A stretch of 52,041 nucleotides of DNA from Stenotrophomonas sepilia (GCF_003244875.1 NZ_LXXZ01000071.1:1-52041); one strand, 5' to 3'; shown: positions 29,941 to 40,479, numbered from the stretch's first letter. A program made the numbers and translations. Notes: generated from the letters alone by a model not told the origin.

Positions 29941-30570
29941 ATGTTCGCCGAACTGATTGCACGCGCCTGCAGTGGCGCGATCCACGTGGTGACCGGCGCC
30001 CGTGCGCTGTGGATCGGCTGTGCGCCGTCCAGCGAGCGCCGCGTGTACTACGGCAACCACGCCAGCCATGGTGACTTCGTGCTGATCTGGTCGTCGATGC
30101 CGCCCGCGCTGCGGCGACAGGTACGCCCGGTGGCCGCCGCCGAATACTGGCAGCGCGACGGCCTGCGCCGCTACCTGATCGATGCGGTATTCAACGGTGT
30201 ACTGGTAGAGCGTGAGGCCGGGCATCGCCAGCAGGACCCGTTGCAGGTGCTGCGCGATGCGGTCGACGAAGAGTGCTCGCTGATCCTGTTCCCGGAAGGC
30301 ACGCGCAATGTGGGCGATGAGCCGCTGCTGCCGTTCAAGAGCGGCATCTACCACCTGGCGCGGCAACGACCGGAGCTTGAGTTCGTGCCGGTGTGGATCG
30401 ACAACCTGAAGCGGGTGATGCCGAAGGGCCGGTTCCTGCCGCTGCCGCTGCTGTGCACGGCCACGTTCGGCACGCCGCTGCGGCTGCAGGCCGACGAGGA
30501 CAAGGCCGCATTCCTGGCCCGCAGCCGGCAGGCGCTGCTGGACCTGGCGCCGAATGGAGGGCGCGCATGA
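29941..30570 (+). CDS. lysophospholipid acyltransferase family protein (PlsC-like)
   Basis: The 209-residue protein shows the acyltransferase signature: block I NHASHGDFVL (H-x4-D, near residue 40), block III FPEGTRN (near 120), and FVPVWIDNL. PlsC-type enzymes acylate lysophosphatidate or another lysophospholipid. The protein is shorter than E. coli PlsC (245 aa) and has no strong membrane helix. Its stop overlaps the next start (ATGA). In this operon it could supply phosphatidate or acylate an unusual lipid. The E. coli ynb operon has no such gene. Confidence 0.88.
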   Translation: MFAELIARACSGAIHVVTGARALWIGCAPSSERRVYYGNHASHGDFVLIWSSMPPALRRQVRPVAAAEYWQRDGLRRYLIDAVFNGVLVEREAGHRQQDPLQVLRDAVDEECSLILFPEGTRNVGDEPLLPFKSGIYHLARQRPELEFVPVWIDNLKRVMPKGRFLPLPLLCTATFGTPLRLQADEDKAAFLARSRQALLDLAPNGGRA

Positions 30571-31562
30571 GCTATCTGATGGACGTGTCCGGTGACCTGG
30601 CCGCGCGCAGCGTGGGCCAGCAGACCGGCCTGCTGTTTGCCGGCGTCGGCGCGGTGCTGGTGCTGGCCACGCTGGTGGCCGAGACCCTGCGCTGGCGGCA
30701 GCGTGGGCAGCCCAGTGCAGTGATCGCCAACCTGGTGTCGCGCATCCGCGCCTGGTGGGTGATGGCGATCGTGGTCGGGCTGGCGCTGTTCTTTGGTCGC
30801 GCGGGGGTGATCGTACTGTTTGCGATCATCTCGCTGTTCGCGCTGCGCGAGTTCATCACTCTGGCACCGACCCGCTCGGGCGACTACTACGCGCTGCTGG
30901 CCGCGTTCTACATCGTGCTGCCGTGGCAGTACTACCTGGTGTGGATCGACTGGTACGGCATGTACACGCTGCTGATTCCGGTCTACGCGTTCCTGTTCCT
31001 GCCGATCCTGTCCACCATCGGTGGTGACACCACGCACTACCTGGAGCGCACCGCGAAGGTGCAGTGGGGGCTGATGATCTGCGTGTTCTGCATCTCGCAC
31101 GTGCCGCTGCTGCTCAACCTGCATGTGCCCGGGCATGATCCGGCGCGCAACGTGCTGCTGTTTGCCTTCCTGGTGATCGTGGTGCAGTCCTCGGATGTGC
31201 TGCAGTACATCTGGGGCAAGCTGCTGGGCCGGCACCTGATCGCCCCGAAGCTGTCGCCGTCGAAGACGGTGGAGGGCTTCGTGGGCGGCGTGCTGAGTGC
31301 CAGCGCGCTGGGAGCGGCGCTGTGGTGGATCACCCCGTTCACGCCGCTGCAGGCGTTCGGCCTGTCGCTGCTGATCAACCTGATGGGGTTCTGGGGCGGC
31401 CTGGTGATGTCGGCGATCAAGCGCGACCGTGGCATCAAGGACTGGGGCCACATGATCGAGGGCCATGGCGGCATGCTCGACCGGCTGGATTCGGTGTGCT
31501 TCGCCGCGCCCGTGTTCTTCCATGTGGTGAGGTACTACTGGAAGGCGGGCGGAGGCGGTTGA
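30567..31562 (+). CDS. phosphatidate cytidylyltransferase, YnbB-like
   Basis: This CDP-diacylglycerol synthase family member activates phosphatidate with CTP. The 331-residue membrane protein has about eight hydrophobic segments and the family signature near the C-terminus: SPSKTVEGFVGG (about 230-241) followed by KRDRGIKDWGHMIEGHGGMLDRLDS. It resembles YnbB more than the housekeeping CdsA, judging by length and context. ATG 30567 overlaps the acyltransferase stop. It is the last gene of the operon, and palindromic repeats follow. Together with the first gene it would make and use CDP-diacylglycerol inside one operon. Confidence 0.9.
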   Translation: MSYLMDVSGDLAARSVGQQTGLLFAGVGAVLVLATLVAETLRWRQRGQPSAVIANLVSRIRAWWVMAIVVGLALFFGRAGVIVLFAIISLFALREFITLAPTRSGDYYALLAAFYIVLPWQYYLVWIDWYGMYTLLIPVYAFLFLPILSTIGGDTTHYLERTAKVQWGLMICVFCISHVPLLLNLHVPGHDPARNVLLFAFLVIVVQSSDVLQYIWGKLLGRHLIAPKLSPSKTVEGFVGGVLSASALGAALWWITPFTPLQAFGLSLLINLMGFWGGLVMSAIKRDRGIKDWGHMIEGHGGMLDRLDSVCFAAPVFFHVVRYYWKAGGGG

Positions 31563-31576
31563 TTCTGCCGGGCTTC

Positions 31577-31647
31577 GATCCACGCATGGCGTGGATCCAC
31601 CGGTCCTGCCATCGTTCATGGGATTGCCGGCCAGCGGCCGGCACTAC
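31577..31647. repeat. SMAG palindromes, two types
   Basis: ATCCACGC/GCGTGGAT lies at 31578-31597, and a reverse copy of the GTAGTGCCGGCC type lies at 31625-31647. They separate the convergent lipid operon and fis. Confidence 0.88.
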
Positions 31648-31657
31648 CCACGCGCGC

Positions 31658-32816
<1,159 letters not shown>

Positions 32817-32858
32817 GCTCAGGGTGCGGGCTCGGATCCAGCGGTCATTCAATCACGA

Positions 32859-33779
32859 TCAGGCGCGGCGTATGCCGGTGATGCGCATCCAGTCGCCATC
32901 CCGGGTCGCCTGCAGGTCGTCGAACCACGCGGCGTAGCGCTGCAGCAGTTCGCCTTCCTGGCCATGCAGGATGCCGGACAGGGCGATGCGGCCGCCGGCA
33001 GCGACGCGCGCGGCCAGCAGCTCGGCCAACGCGTCCAGTGCCGAGGCAAGGATGTTGGCGACCACGATCGGGTAGGTGGCGACCGGTTCGTCCTGCGGCA
33101 GGTACACGTGCATGCGCGCCTGCTCGCCGTTGCGCTCGGCATTGTCGGCGGTGGCGACCAGCGCCTGTGGATCGTTGTCCACGCCGACCGCTTCGGCGGC
33201 ACCCAGCTTCAGCGCGGCCAGGGCGAGGATGCCCGAGCCGCAGCCGAAGTCGAGCACGCGCTGGCCCTGCAACTGGCCGTCCACGGCCAGCTGGTCCAGC
33301 CAGCGCAGGCACAGGGCGGTGGTCGGGTGGGTGCCCGAGCCGAAGGCCAGGCCCGGGTCCAGCCGCACCACGGCGGCATCGGCGGCCTGCGCGGCGTCCG
33401 GCAGTTCATGGTTCCACGGCACGATCCAGGTACGGCTGCCGAAATCCATCGGCTGGAACTGGTCCAGCCAGGCGCGTTCCCAGTCTTCATCCTCGACGGC
33501 GCGGAAGCTGCCGTTGCTCCAGTCCAGTTCCGGATCGAATGATTCCAGCGCGGCCAGCAGCAACAGCGCATTGCTGTCGGCGGGGAACAGTGCGCTCAGC
33601 ACCAGGGTGTCCCACAGCGGCGTTTCACCCACGCCGGGTTCGAGGATGGCCTGTTCGTTGCTGGTGTCGGCTTCGGCATCGAGCAGGGTCACAGCCAGTG
33701 CGCCGACGTCCTCCAGCGCATTTTCATAGCGGGGCTGGGTGGCTTCGGTGCAGCGCAGGGTCAGTTCCAGGAACGGCAT
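32859..33779 (-). CDS. prmA: ribosomal protein L11 methyltransferase
   Basis: PrmA trimethylates ribosomal protein L11 using SAM. The 306-residue protein has the N-terminal substrate domain ([10 protein letters not shown]...) and a class I methyltransferase domain with [14 protein letters not shown], motif [31 protein letters not shown] and [13 protein letters not shown] 33779 gives the family start and length (E. coli 293). The prmA-fis neighbourhood is common in gammaproteobacteria. Confidence 0.96.
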   Translation of the reverse strand: MPFLELTLRCTEATQPRYENALEDVGALAVTLLDAEADTSNEQAILEPGVGETPLWDTLVLSALFPADSNALLLLAALESFDPELDWSNGSFRAVEDEDWERAWLDQFQPMDFGSRTWIVPWNHELPDAAQAADAAVVRLDPGLAFGSGTHPTTALCLRWLDQLAVDGQLQGQRVLDFGCGSGILALAALKLGAAEAVGVDNDPQALVATADNAERNGEQARMHVYLPQDEPVATYPIVVANILASALDALAELLAARVAAGGRIALSGILHGQEGELLQRYAAWFDDLQATRDGDWMRITGIRRA

Positions 33780-33943
33780 GGCGGTGGGGGCAATCACGGG
33801 AAAGGGGGCCATGCTAGACCATCGGAGCGTCTCCGTATCGCGTGAGATGCCATCTTGAGATGAACGGGGGCAGTTCAGACAGGCCTGCCGGGCCTTGCTA
33901 AACTCGACACTTTCCTGTGCGCCGTGAACGCTCACCGCCGCCG

Positions 33944-34909
33944 ATGGCCTTCGCCCCGACCCTGAAAACCTGGTTGCTCGTGCTGCCGGCGGTGGCCGTG
34001 CTGGGCGTGGCCGGGTACCGGGCCAGCGGCCATGCGGCGGGCGTGGCATCACCGTCGCCGGACCTGCCGACCGTCGTGCCCAGCCGCGACAGCGGAGCGG
34101 CGTTGCCGGTGGTGCCGGAAGCCCTGGCGCGCCGGCTGGCCACCGTCGAGCGCGGCAACACGCTGCCGTCGGGCCTGCCGCTGGACCTCCGCGCCGACAT
34201 CGAAGACGCCAGCGATCTGTATGCCTTCGCCCAGCGCCTGCGCGTACAGGCCGATACCGGCAACCATGAAGCGCGCTGGATGCTCAGCCGCGTGTATGAC
34301 TATTGCGCGCAGTACGCGCTCGATCCGGGTGGCTACCGCTTGGACAACAACGTGTTGAGCGGGTTGGGCCTGACCGCGGCGCCGGCGATGATCGAGGCCC
34401 GCGAGCGCGTGGCGCAGCGGTGTGGCGGCTTCGTTCCGGGCGACAAGCTGGGCGCTGCGCTGGTGCTGGCCGAACGCCGCAAGGCGGCCGCGCAGGGCAA
34501 TCTGGCCGCAGAAGCATCGCTGTTCGCCGAGGGTGAGCCGTTGCATGACAGTGCCGAGTACCGCCGCGACCTGGTCGAGCGCGTGCGCACTTCGCGTGAT
34601 CCGGAGGCCTATATGGCGATCGCGCCGGGCATGGGCGTGCGTGCCGCCGGTGACAGCGCACTCGACGGCCTGGTGGCGGGCGAACAGCTCAGTGAGCTTG
34701 CATGGCGGCTTGCGGCCTGCGAACTCGGTCTACCGTGTGGAGCGGACAGCGTGCTGGTCAACAGTTTTTGTGCGAACGGAGGGATCTGTTCGCAGGATGG
34801 AGCGCAGGATTTCCGGGATTTCGTGTATGACGCTGCGGTATCGCGGCAAGGTGCTGGGAAAATGAAGGAATGGATCAAGCGATTGATTGGAAAGAGGGAC
34901 GGGCGATGA
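33944..34909 (+). CDS. secreted or anchored hypothetical protein
   Basis: The 321-residue protein starts with a hydrophobic stretch ([23 protein letters not shown], about 7-29) that acts as signal peptide or anchor. The rest is helical and soluble: [31 protein letters not shown] and [18 protein letters not shown] recall the spacing of Sel1-like helical repeats, but no clear motif repeats. Four cysteines near 265-285 may pair in the periplasm. ATG 33944 was chosen; GTG 33917 would add nine residues. Its stop overlaps the next gene. I do not recognise the family. Confidence 0.7.
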   Translation: MAFAPTLKTWLLVLPAVAVLGVAGYRASGHAAGVASPSPDLPTVVPSRDSGAALPVVPEALARRLATVERGNTLPSGLPLDLRADIEDASDLYAFAQRLRVQADTGNHEARWMLSRVYDYCAQYALDPGGYRLDNNVLSGLGLTAAPAMIEARERVAQRCGGFVPGDKLGAALVLAERRKAAAQGNLAAEASLFAEGEPLHDSAEYRRDLVERVRTSRDPEAYMAIAPGMGVRAAGDSALDGLVAGEQLSELAWRLAACELGLPCGADSVLVNSFCANGGICSQDGAQDFRDFVYDAAVSRQGAGKMKEWIKRLIGKRDGR

Positions 34910-35280
34910 ATTACCGTCGATTCCTGCATGGGGCCAAGTTCTGGTTCTGGGTGGCGCTGTTCGTGGCCTACTCTGCCGGTGCGGTCGGCCTGCTGATGAT
35001 CGATACCTACGAGGATCGGTACCGGCATCTGTCGAAGGTGGAACTGACCACGGTGAAGGCGCAGGAAGACGTGCGCCGCGCCGGCGCCAGCCAGGTCGCT
35101 GCGGTCTATCGCGCGCAGACGGGCATGCCGTTCGCTTCACTGCCGGCTGGCAGCACCTTCCAGGTAGTGTGGCCGGATGGCTCGACCGAGACCATGGTGA
35201 TCGTCGATCCAGCCTCGCCCAATGGCGTGCGGCCGCTGGCCAATTCGCAGATTCCGGCGACGGCGGCGGACGCGCGCTGA
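34906..35280 (+). CDS. single-pass membrane protein, unknown
   Basis: The 124-residue protein has one membrane segment (about 11-33: KFWFWVALFVAYSAGAVGLLMID), then a charged helix and a small C-terminal domain with TFQVVWPDGSTETMVIVDPAS. AAAGAGGGA precedes ATG 34906, which overlaps the previous stop (ATGA), so the two genes are coupled and probably act together at the envelope. The family is not recognised. A SMAG palindrome and a bidirectional terminator follow. Confidence 0.7.
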   Translation: MNYRRFLHGAKFWFWVALFVAYSAGAVGLLMIDTYEDRYRHLSKVELTTVKAQEDVRRAGASQVAAVYRAQTGMPFASLPAGSTFQVVWPDGSTETMVIVDPASPNGVRPLANSQIPATAADAR

Positions 35281-35290
35281 AGCAGCATCA

Positions 35291-35313
35291 GTAGAGCCGA
35301 GCCATGCTCGGCT
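35291..35313 (+). repeat. SMAG palindrome (GTAGAGCCGAGC type)
   Basis: A single forward GTAGAGCCGAGC element with an ATG loop lies 11 bases after the preceding stop codon. Confidence 0.88.
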
Positions 35314-35364
35314 GCACTCGCCCGCAAGCCGGGAACGGCTCGGCGCTGCCGGAAGGAAAACAGA

Positions 35365-35390
35365 AAAGGGCGGGGATATCCCCGCCCTTT
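35365..35390. terminator. bidirectional terminator
   Basis: A perfect 26-base palindrome AAAGGGCGGGGAT/ATCCCCGCCCTTT lies between the convergent membrane-protein gene and accC. T-rich flanks on both sides fit a terminator used from both strands. Confidence 0.88.
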
Positions 35391-35413
35391 CCTTGTCCAG
35401 CATCGGCTGACGA

Positions 35414-36781
35414 TCAGGTCAGCGCGATCGGCTTGTTCTTGCGCTCGGCAAGGCGCTTTTCCAGGTAGTGGATGTTCTGTCCACCGGCCTGGAAGCCCTT
35501 GTCGCGCATGATCCGCTGCTGCAGGGCGATGTTGGTCTTGATGCCATCGACCACCATCTCGCTCAGCGCCACCCGCATGCGGGCGATGGCGGTTTCGCGG
35601 TCCGGGCCGTGCACGATCAGCTTGCCGATCATCGAGTCGTAGTTGGACGGCACGCGATAGCCACTGTAGATATGGGTATCCACGCGCACGCCGGGCCCCC
35701 CCGGCGGATGGAAGCCGGTGATGGTGCCCGGGCTCGGCACGAAGGTCTCAGCGTCTTCGGCGTTGATGCGGCATTCGATGGCATGGCCGGTCAGCACCAC
35801 GTCGCTCTGCTTGATCGACAGCTTCTGGCCAGCGGCGATCTTCAGCTGCTCGGCCACCAGGTCGATGCCGGTGACCATTTCGGTGACCGGATGCTCTACC
35901 TGGATGCGGGTGTTCATTTCGATGAAGTAGAAGCGGCCGTCCTCGTACAGGAACTCGAAGGTGCCGGCGCCGCGATAACCGATGCGGATGCAGGCTTCCA
36001 CGCACACCTTGCCGATCTGCTCGCGCTGTTCGGCGGTGATGCCCGGTGCCGGTGCTTCTTCCACCACCTTCTGGTGGCGGCGCTGCATCGAGCAGTCGCG
36101 TTCGCCGAGGTGGATGGCGTTGCCCTGGCCGTCGGCCAGCACCTGGATCTCCACGTGGCGCGGGTTCTCCAGGAACTTCTCCATGTAGACCTCGCCATTG
36201 CCGAACGCGGCCTTGGCCTCGCTCTTGGTGGTTTCGATCGAGGTCTTCAGCGAAGCTTCGGCGTGCACGACGCGCATGCCACGGCCACCACCGCCGCCGG
36301 CCGCCTTGATGATGACCGGATAACCGATCTCACGGGCGATCTTGGTGTTGGCGACGATGTCGTCGCCCAGCGGGCCGCCCGAGCCGGGCACGCACGGCAC
36401 GCCAGCGGCCTTCATCGCGCGGATGGCTTCGACCTTGTCACCCATCATGCGGATGGTGTCAGCCTTGGGGCCGATGAAGATGAAGCCCGACTCTTCCACG
36501 CGCTCGGCGAAGTCGGCGTTCTCCGACAGGAAGCCGTAGCCCGGGTGGATGGCCTGGGCGTCGGTGACTTCAGCGGCGGCGATCAGTGCCGGGATGTTGA
36601 GGTAGCTCTGCGGCGACGGCGCCGGACCGATGCAGACCGACTCGTCGGCCATGGCCACGTGCTTGAGGTTGCGGTCGACCGTGGAATGCACGGCCACCGT
36701 GCGGATGCCGAGGGTGTGGCACGCGCGCAGGATGCGCAGCGCGATCTCCCCTCGGTTGGCGATGACGACTTTGTCGAGCAT
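35414..36781 (-). CDS. accC: biotin carboxylase subunit of acetyl-CoA carboxylase
   Basis: AccC carboxylates biotin on AccB with ATP and bicarbonate, the first half-reaction of fatty-acid synthesis. The 455-residue protein has the biotin-carboxylase N-domain start [17 protein letters not shown], the ATP-grasp glycine loop [10 protein letters not shown] (about 162-171), the [12 protein letters not shown] block, and the catalytic region [30 protein letters not shown] 36781 is the standard start. It follows accB by 10 bases and ends at the bidirectional terminator. Confidence 0.98.
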   Translation of the reverse strand: MLDKVVIANRGEIALRILRACHTLGIRTVAVHSTVDRNLKHVAMADESVCIGPAPSPQSYLNIPALIAAAEVTDAQAIHPGYGFLSENADFAERVEESGFIFIGPKADTIRMMGDKVEAIRAMKAAGVPCVPGSGGPLGDDIVANTKIAREIGYPVIIKAAGGGGGRGMRVVHAEASLKTSIETTKSEAKAAFGNGEVYMEKFLENPRHVEIQVLADGQGNAIHLGERDCSMQRRHQKVVEEAPAPGITAEQREQIGKVCVEACIRIGYRGAGTFEFLYEDGRFYFIEMNTRIQVEHPVTEMVTGIDLVAEQLKIAAGQKLSIKQSDVVLTGHAIECRINAEDAETFVPSPGTITGFHPPGGPGVRVDTHIYSGYRVPSNYDSMIGKLIVHGPDRETAIARMRVALSEMVVDGIKTNIALQQRIMRDKGFQAGGQNIHYLEKRLAERKNKPIALT

Positions 36782-36791
36782 GGCGCGCCCC

Positions 36792-37271
36792 TCAGCCGAT
36801 CACGAACAGCGGCTGGTCGAACTCCACCGGCTGGCCGTTCTCGCCGAGGATGGCGACGATGGTGCCGGAGGTGTCGGCTTCGATCGGGTTGAACATCTTC
36901 ATCGCTTCGATGATGGCCAGGGTTTCGCCTTCCTTGACCTGCTGGCCCACGGTGACGAAGGCCGGCTTGTCCGGGGCGGACGAGGCATAGAACGTGCCGA
37001 CCATCGGCGAGCGCAGCACATGGCCTTCCGGCAGCGCCGGGCCCGGCTTGGCGGTGCCGCCGGTGGACGCTTCGGTCGGCGACTGCATCGGCATCGCCTG
37101 CGCCGCCGGCGCCGCCGGGGCGGCGTACACCGGAGCTGCGACCGGCGCGGCATAACCAGCGACCGGAGCGCGCGACAGGCGCACCGACTCTTCGCCTTCC
37201 TTGATTTCGATTTCAGCCAGGTTCGACTCTTCCAGCAGGTCGATCAGCTTCTTGATTTTGCGCAGATCCAT
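36792..37271 (-). CDS. accB: biotin carboxyl carrier protein
   Basis: AccB carries the biotin of acetyl-CoA carboxylase. The 159-residue protein has the N-terminal helix [23 protein letters not shown], an Ala/Pro-rich linker (about 40-80) and the biotinyl domain. The biotinylated lysine sits in EAMKM near residue 125, and the thumb region is present ([19 protein letters not shown]). Length and layout match E. coli AccB (156). It lies 59 bases after aroQ and 10 before accC, as in many proteobacteria. Confidence 0.98.
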   Translation of the reverse strand: MDLRKIKKLIDLLEESNLAEIEIKEGEESVRLSRAPVAGYAAPVAAPVYAAPAAPAAQAMPMQSPTEASTGGTAKPGPALPEGHVLRSPMVGTFYASSAPDKPAFVTVGQQVKEGETLAIIEAMKMFNPIEADTSGTIVAILGENGQPVEFDQPLFVIG

Positions 37272-37330
37272 GAGGGCCTCTTTGGTTTCTATCTAGGTGA
37301 GGAGAGCGCCGTGGGCGCCCGGGTCGACAA

Positions 37331-37774
37331 TCAGGTGGCGGATACGCGCAGCAGCGCCGCGTCCATCGCGTAGCGGTAGCTGTCGGCACCGAAGCCGCAC
37401 ACCACGCCCACCGCCTTGTCACTGAAGTAGCTGTGCTGGCGGAAGGGTTCGCGGGTATGCGGGTTGGACAGATGGATCTCGATGAACGGCACCGCCACCG
37501 CTGCCAGCGCATCGCGCAGGGCCACCGAGGTGTGGGTGAAGGCGGCGGGGTTGATCAGGATGAAAGCGGTTCCGTCGTTGCGCACAGCCTGCACGCGGTC
37601 GACCAGCACATGCTCGGCATTGGACTGCAGGCTCTCCACGGCGTGCCCGGCAGCGGATGCCTGCGCGGCCAGGGCTTGGTCGATGTCGGCCAGCGTGGTG
37701 TGGCCGTACACCTCCGGCTCGCGGGTGCCGAGCAGGTTGAGGTTGGGGCCGTGCAGGACCAGCAGCTTCGCCAT
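37331..37774 (-). CDS. aroQ: 3-dehydroquinate dehydratase, type II
   Basis: AroQ dehydrates 3-dehydroquinate in the shikimate pathway. The 147-residue protein matches the dodecameric type II family: [18 protein letters not shown] with the catalytic Tyr near 23, [17 protein letters not shown], and [20 protein letters not shown] with the active-site His. ATG 37774 is the only sensible start. It heads the aroQ-accB-accC transcription unit. An inverted repeat lies about 70 bases upstream. Confidence 0.97.
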   Translation of the reverse strand: MAKLLVLHGPNLNLLGTREPEVYGHTTLADIDQALAAQASAAGHAVESLQSNAEHVLVDRVQAVRNDGTAFILINPAAFTHTSVALRDALAAVAVPFIEIHLSNPHTREPFRQHSYFSDKAVGVVCGFGADSYRYAMDAALLRVSAT

Positions 37775-37843
37775 GGGATCCGGAAGACGGGAAAGGGCGG
37801 CAGTCTGGCGGAACCGGCGGATGCTGTCCAGTTCGGCGAAGTT

Positions 37844-37879
37844 TGCAGCGTTTCAATCGTCCGTTTGAAATTCGCTGCA
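37844..37879. promoter_or_regulatory. inverted repeat upstream of aroQ-accBC
   Basis: TGCAGCGTTTCAA and TTGAAATTCGCTGCA form a 13-bp dyad with a two-base bulge and an 8-base centre. It lies about 70-105 bases upstream of aroQ, where a regulator of fatty-acid or shikimate genes could bind. No regulator gene is adjacent. It could also be part of an RNA leader. Confidence 0.5.
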
Positions 37880-38065
37880 GGGCTTGTCGCCGTACGGCGG
37901 GCGCTGGATCAAGGCGCGCTGAACGGCGTGCTTGCGGTGGTTGCGAGCACGTAGGCCGACGATCACGCCCGGGCCGCTCATCGGCAGAGCCGCACCTGCG
38001 TGGATGAGGAGGCGTAGGGCGCAGCCGCTGTGCCCTTACCAGGGAGTTGCCTGTCAGCTGATCGC

Positions 38066-38794
38066 TCAGGTCTCCAACGGTACCGTCGGCACCACGTTCG
38101 GGAATACCTCCTCCAACGGCTCCTGTTCCCCCGGCTGCGGCGCCGGCCAGTTGTAGGCGTTCACCGGCTGAGCGCGGTTCACCCACAACGCGTAGTACAG
38201 GTGATCGGCGCGACCGTCGCCGGTATTGGGGTGGATCAGGATGGTCAGCCCCAGGCTGTTGAGCTGCAGCCAGGGCACCAGCACCGGCAGCAGGTCGTTG
38301 GTGAAGCCGAAGTAGAAAGAGGGGGTGACGTGCGGGCCACGCGGCTCCAGGTTCCAGTTGCCCAGCTCCACCGGGAAGCGCTCGGCGGCCCAGCGCCGCA
38401 GCAGGGCTGCCTTCTCGAAGCTGTCCTCATCGAAATAGATATGGGCGTGGTAGCTCTTGATGTCGGTGTAGGCGCGCGGGGCGGTGGGCAACGTGGCCTC
38501 GCCGGGGCGCACGCTGGCCGGGCGCGGGGTCGGTTCGCTGGCCGTGGCCTGGCCCCAGGGGCTGCGGCCCTTGGACGCTGGCGGAACCATGGCGCGGAAG
38601 CCGGGTCGTCCGGGCTCGGTGGTGTTCACGGCGCTGCCGACGCGCGCGGCGGCGGTGGCGGTGGACGCGCTGGCCAGGCCGCCGGCGGCCAGGCCGGCCG
38701 ACGCGATCAGGCGCCGGCGGGCGGGCGAAAGCACGTCGGCCCAGTGGGCGTCATCGTCGCCCGGGTCGATGAGGGGCTGCGGGTCCGGGTGCAT
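38066..38794 (-). CDS. DOPA 4,5-dioxygenase-family protein with Tat-like leader
   Basis: The C-terminal ~115 residues (from about 115: RAYTDIKSYHAHIYFDEDSFEKAALLRRWAAERFPVELGNW...RGPHVTPSFYFGF) match the small DOPA 4,5-dioxygenase family, with metal-binding His candidates in YHAHIYF, GPHV and ILIHPNTGD. Fungal and plant relatives cleave the catechol ring of DOPA. The N-terminal ~40 residues carry PARRRLIASAGLAAGGLASA, which looks like a twin-arginine export signal. A low-complexity linker (about 55-105) follows. The 242-residue protein is longer than cytoplasmic family members. ATG 38794 was chosen. The gene stands alone. Confidence 0.78.
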   Translation of the reverse strand: MHPDPQPLIDPGDDDAHWADVLSPARRRLIASAGLAAGGLASASTATAAARVGSAVNTTEPGRPGFRAMVPPASKGRSPWGQATASEPTPRPASVRPGEATLPTAPRAYTDIKSYHAHIYFDEDSFEKAALLRRWAAERFPVELGNWNLEPRGPHVTPSFYFGFTNDLLPVLVPWLQLNSLGLTILIHPNTGDGRADHLYYALWVNRAQPVNAYNWPAPQPGEQEPLEEVFPNVVPTVPLET

Positions 38795-38959
38795 GAGGTG
38801 CTCCGTGGCGGCATTGGGGGGGCAGGCGTCCACGCTCGGGCACGGCTGCCGGTGGCGTCCAATAAGCAGCCGGCATCACTTCATGCACGGCTGCCTTCGT
38901 CGCCTTGAGCGCGACCGAACGGCGGGCTAGGGTGCAGGTTTGCCGCCCCGGAGCCCGCC

Positions 38960-39787
38960 ATGGCCTCGCCTGATGCCGACACCCTGCGCAAGCGCGCCAG
39001 CTTCCGCCAGTTGCATGCAGCAGGATGCTTCGTGCTGCCCAATCCGTGGGACGTCGGCAGTGCGCGCTATCTGCAACGGCAGGGCTTCCAGGCCTTGGCC
39101 ACGACCAGTGCCGGCTGCGCCTGGAGTGAGGGGCGGCCGGACGGCGCGGTATCGCTGCAGGCCACGCTGGAGCACCTGCGACTGATGGCGGCGGCGACCC
39201 CGTTGCCATTGAATGCCGACTTCGGTGATGGTTTCGGCGCTACGCCACAGGCGGTGGAGGAGGCGGTGACCGCGGCGCTCGATACCGGCATCGCGGCGTT
39301 GTCGATCGAGGACGCCAGCGGCCTGGCCGATGCACCACTGAGGCCCATCGAGCAGGCGGTCGAGCGATTGCGCGCGGCGCGTGCGGCCATCGACCGCGCG
39401 GGCGGCGACGTGCTGCTGGTCGGGCGAGCGGAGAACTTCTTCGTGGGCGTACCGGATCTGCAGGACACCCTGCGGCGCCTGCGTGCCTATGCCGAGGCCG
39501 GAGCCGATGTGCTGTATGCACCGGGCATCAGTACGCGCGAGCAGATCAGTGCGGTGGTCGCCGCCGCGGGCTCCAAGCCGGTGAACCTGCTGGTCGCTGG
39601 CCCCACAGCACTGAGCCTGCAGGACATCGCCGCACTTGGCGTTCGCCGGGTCAGCCTGGGCGGTGCGCTGGCGCGTGCCGCGTGGGCTGGACTGATGCAG
39701 GCGACCCAGCCGATCGTGCAGGACGGACGCTTCGATGGCCTGCAGCAGGCGGCGTCCGGGGCGGCCTTGAACGCGTTGTTCCAGTAG
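38960..39787 (+). CDS. isocitrate lyase/PEP-mutase family protein
   Basis: The 275-residue protein has the TIM-barrel pattern of COG2513: FVLPNPWDVGSARYL, TTSAGCAWSEG, PLNADFGDGFG (metal-binding Asp region), LSIEDASG, VGRAENFF and YAPGIS. The catalytic KKCGH loop of isocitrate lyase is absent, so true isocitrate lyase activity is unlikely. Members of this group include oxaloacetate decarboxylases, carboxyPEP-type lyases and phosphonate enzymes. No phosphonate or propionate genes are adjacent, so the substrate is open. ATG 38960 follows a GGAG-like site in GCCCCGGAGCCC. Confidence 0.85.
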   Translation: MASPDADTLRKRASFRQLHAAGCFVLPNPWDVGSARYLQRQGFQALATTSAGCAWSEGRPDGAVSLQATLEHLRLMAAATPLPLNADFGDGFGATPQAVEEAVTAALDTGIAALSIEDASGLADAPLRPIEQAVERLRAARAAIDRAGGDVLLVGRAENFFVGVPDLQDTLRRLRAYAEAGADVLYAPGISTREQISAVVAAAGSKPVNLLVAGPTALSLQDIAALGVRRVSLGGALARAAWAGLMQATQPIVQDGRFDGLQQAASGAALNALFQ

Positions 39788-39820
39788 CCCCGCGCCCTGC
39801 ATGGCGGGAAGGGCCGGCGA

Positions 39821-40354
39821 CTACAACGCCTCGATCTCCCGCTTGGGCAGGATCACGCCGGGTTCCAACGCTGGCAGCAGTTGGCGAAGCAGGCGTGGAT
39901 TGTCCTGCAGCCCCGTGCCGTCCAGATATGTCCACCCGGAACCGCCAATGCGGCGCACGGCCACCATGAACGTGGTGCTGCGCATCGGGGTTTCACGCAC
40001 CCGTACCAGGGATTGGCGTGGCACGAAGCAGACTTCTTCCTCCCCAGCCGCATAGGTCCGGGTCGGCACACCGACGTCTTCGCTGATGACCACCACGCCG
40101 CCGCTGTGCTGCTTCTTCAACGCATCGCGGGTGATCGCCTGGAAGGCCTCATCGCCGCCGGCCAGCCGCTTGAGGCTGGGATGCGTACGCTCGATGAGGA
40201 AGTCCGCGTCGCCGCGGGCGTAGGCAGTCATCAGGGCGCGCACATCTTCGCGCAGGGCCTTCGCGTCACTGGGACTGAGTTCACCCGCGAAGGCGGATGG
40301 CAGCAACAGCGACAGCAGCAGCGTCAGTATCGTCAGGGGCAGGCGTCGATCCAT
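39821..40354 (-). CDS. exported protein of unknown function
   Basis: The 177-residue protein starts with a signal peptide (LPLTILTLLLSLLLPSAFAGE; likely cleavage at AFA-GE near residue 22). The mature part begins with a helix (SDAKALREDVRALMTAYARGDADFLIERTHPSLKRLAGG) like NTF2-type or DUF proteins that follow 'role of peptide in clearing' folds, and then strands. I do not recognise a family with confidence. ATG 40354 places the signal peptide at the N-terminus, although its Shine-Dalgarno (GGAG) lies unusually close. It is convergent with the PEP-mutase-family gene and divergent from the quinone-reductase operon. Confidence 0.72.
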   Translation of the reverse strand: MDRRLPLTILTLLLSLLLPSAFAGELSPSDAKALREDVRALMTAYARGDADFLIERTHPSLKRLAGGDEAFQAITRDALKKQHSGGVVVISEDVGVPTRTYAAGEEEVCFVPRQSLVRVRETPMRSTTFMVAVRRIGGSGWTYLDGTGLQDNPRLLRQLLPALEPGVILPKREIEAL

Positions 40355-40441
40355 CTCCGGGTGTCCCACAGGGCATCGCTGCACTATACGTTGGACGCGA
40401 AAACAGCGTCCCACCGGTGGCGCTGGTTTCCCCGGAATCGC

Positions 40442-40460
40442 TACTTACCATTAGTAAGTA
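40442..40460. promoter_or_regulatory. TetR-type operator of the quinone-reductase operon
   Basis: TACTTAC-CATTA-GTAAGTA is a 19-bp perfect dyad with a 5-base centre. It lies 19 bases before the start of the flavodoxin-fold gene, whose partner is a TetR-family gene. The regulator of this operon probably binds here. Confidence 0.75.
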
Positions 40461-40479
40461 TAGATTCCTGGAGATCTCC

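Noticed and set aside
36046..36309. plus-strand frames antisense to accC
   Set aside because: They are shadows of accC; no ribosome binding site and no domain.
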